Assembly: GCA_030592025.1 (NCBI GenBank)
Contig: JAUUZX010000066.1
Span: 1-7,121 of the forward strand
Source: a bacterium
Lineage (GTDB): Bacteria; Krumholzibacteriota; Krumholzibacteria; LZORAL124-64-63
DNA: 7,121 nt
Direction of reading: 5' to 3'
Below, in pieces: positions 6,156-7,121 of the stretch (position 1 is its first letter; every line of letters starts with the position of its first letter). Made by a program: the position numbers and the translations under genes. The notes below the pieces were generated by a model. It was not told the origin of the DNA, ran no database searches, and worked only from the letters and a program-made list of their open reading frames with translations.

Positions 6156-7104
6156 CGGACGACGCTGCGTCATCGCCCTCGGTGGCAACGCCATCATTCC
6201 GGCGGGCCAGGAGGGCACCTTCGACCAGCAATTGGAGATCACCCGGGCGACCATGGATCAGGTCGCCCGGTTGGCTCTCCAGGGGTACGACGTGGTGCTC
6301 AGCCACGGCAACGGCCCCGTGGTGGGCAACATCGTCCTGAGGTGCGACGCGGGCTTCGCCGTCCACGGGATCCCTCCCATGCCCATGTACGTCTGCGGCG
6401 CCGACAGCCAGGGCGGCCTGGGCTTCATGCTGCAGCAAACCCTCCAGAACGCCCTGCGGCACCACGGGCTGGACCGGTCGGTGGCGTCGGTCGTCACCCA
6501 GGTGCGCGTCGACCCGGCCGATCCCGCCTTCGCCAACCCCACCAAGCCCATCGGCCCCTTCTATTCCCGGGAGGAGGCCGTCCGCGTGGGGGACGAGTAC
6601 GGCTGGTCCGTCGTCGAGGACGCGGGGCGTGGCTGGCGACGGGTCGTGCCCAGTCCCCATCCGGTCGAGGTCATCGAGTGGCCCGCCATCAAGGCGTTGT
6701 TGGATGCGGGGGTGCTCACCATCGCCACCGGCGGCGGCGGCGTGCCCGTGATCCGCAACGAGGCGGGGGACCTGGAGGGCGTCGACGCGGTCATCGACAA
6801 GGACCGGGCCAGCGACCTGCTGGGGCGCCTGGTGGAGGCCGATGTCCTGGTCATCGTCACCCAGGTGGAGAAGGTGTGTGTGGGCTTCGGCAAGCCGGAC
6901 GAGGAGCCCCTGGACGTCTTGCCGGCCGACCGTGCCGCCGAACTCCTGGCCGCGGGCGAGTTCCCCGTCGGGAGCATGGGTCCCAAGATCGAGGCCGCCC
7001 TCTCCTTCCTCGAGGGCGGTGGCCGCGAGGTGGTCATCACCACGCCGGAGCTCATCCTCGACGCCGTGGACGGCAAACGCGGCACCCGCATCGTTCCCGC
7101 CTGA
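6148..7104 (+). CDS. arcC: Carbamate kinase
   Basis: The 318-residue protein belongs to the amino acid kinase family and is the usual length for carbamate kinase, which reversibly moves phosphate between carbamoyl phosphate and ADP to give ATP and carbamate. Family signatures appear in order: ALGGNAI (10-16), SHGNGPVVG (52-60), TKPIGPFYS (132-140), WRRVVPSPHPVEVIEW (163-178), the glycine loop TGGGGVP (194-200), AVIDKDRASDLL (214-225) and GSMGPKIEAA (275-284). The ATG at 6148 starts the conserved region directly; the open frame upstream of it lies inside the aminotransferase. The eight-base overlap with the aminotransferase stop suggests coupled translation, and only a weak GCGGA precedes the start. 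arcC normally sits with arginine deiminase and ornithine carbamoyltransferase genes; neither is visible, though the sequence ends 17 bases after the stop. It may serve fermentative ATP production from arginine, citrulline or a ureide, or possibly run in reverse. No terminator is seen. Confidence 0.95.
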   Translation: MADGRRCVIALGGNAIIPAGQEGTFDQQLEITRATMDQVARLALQGYDVVLSHGNGPVVGNIVLRCDAGFAVHGIPPMPMYVCGADSQGGLGFMLQQTLQNALRHHGLDRSVASVVTQVRVDPADPAFANPTKPIGPFYSREEAVRVGDEYGWSVVEDAGRGWRRVVPSPHPVEVIEWPAIKALLDAGVLTIATGGGGVPVIRNEAGDLEGVDAVIDKDRASDLLGRLVEADVLVIVTQVEKVCVGFGKPDEEPLDVLPADRAAELLAAGEFPVGSMGPKIEAALSFLEGGGREVVITTPELILDAVDGKRGTRIVPA

Positions 7105-7121
7105 TTCCCGTTGTGGCCGCC

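Noticed and set aside
4737..6254. Minus-strand open frame of 505 codons opposite the aminotransferase
   Set aside because: The + strand here encodes a complete aminotransferase with all catalytic residues; the antisense product is a Val/Gly/Asp/His-rich mirror of its codons.

Overview
This is a compact, very GC-rich chromosomal stretch with every supported gene on the + strand. No gap between genes exceeds about 110 bases, so there is no gene-free stretch of 300 bases or more. I see no tRNA, rRNA, CRISPR array, insertion sequence or phage gene. The first gene joins a lamin-tail-like domain to a FlgD-type Ig domain, and two probable outer-membrane beta-barrel genes follow it. Together with the high GC this suggests a diderm of the FCB group or a relative, such as the Krumholzibacteriota, Eisenbacteria, Latescibacterota or Gemmatimonadota lineages. 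That placement is an inference from protein style; the window has no phylogenetic marker.

Region 1 (3-3327) holds three overlapping genes, probably one translationally coupled unit. They are the 3' part of a secreted surface protein (lamin-tail domain plus FlgD-like Ig domain), a 284-residue signal-peptide protein with a PorV/PorQ-like barrel look, and a 501-residue Trp- and Arg-rich protein that looks like a large barrel distantly resembling the helix-hairpin-helix/beta-barrel proteins of Bacteroidetes. The three products contain about 1,100 residues and only one lysine.

Region 2 (3328-4882) starts with a 109-base spacer containing a small perfect hairpin. It is followed by a 481-residue, mostly alpha-helical protein of unknown function. 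This protein has two parts joined by a charged linker, and its C-terminal part looks like HEAT-type helical repeats.

Region 3 (4883-7104) starts with a plausible sigma70-type promoter (TTGACT, 17 bases, TACGTT) just after the previous stop. A 5' untranslated region of about 60 bases with a hairpin and a good Shine-Dalgarno site leads into a class I/II PLP aminotransferase. A carbamate kinase gene overlaps the aminotransferase by 8 bases. Both have all the main motifs of their families, and the pair points to amino-acid nitrogen metabolism. Carbamate kinase could make ATP from carbamoyl phosphate, as in arginine or citrulline breakdown, but no other gene of that pathway lies in the window.

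I did not find a clear new defence, mobile or RNA system. The observations most worth a second look are the lysine-free envelope gene cluster and the two-part unknown protein.
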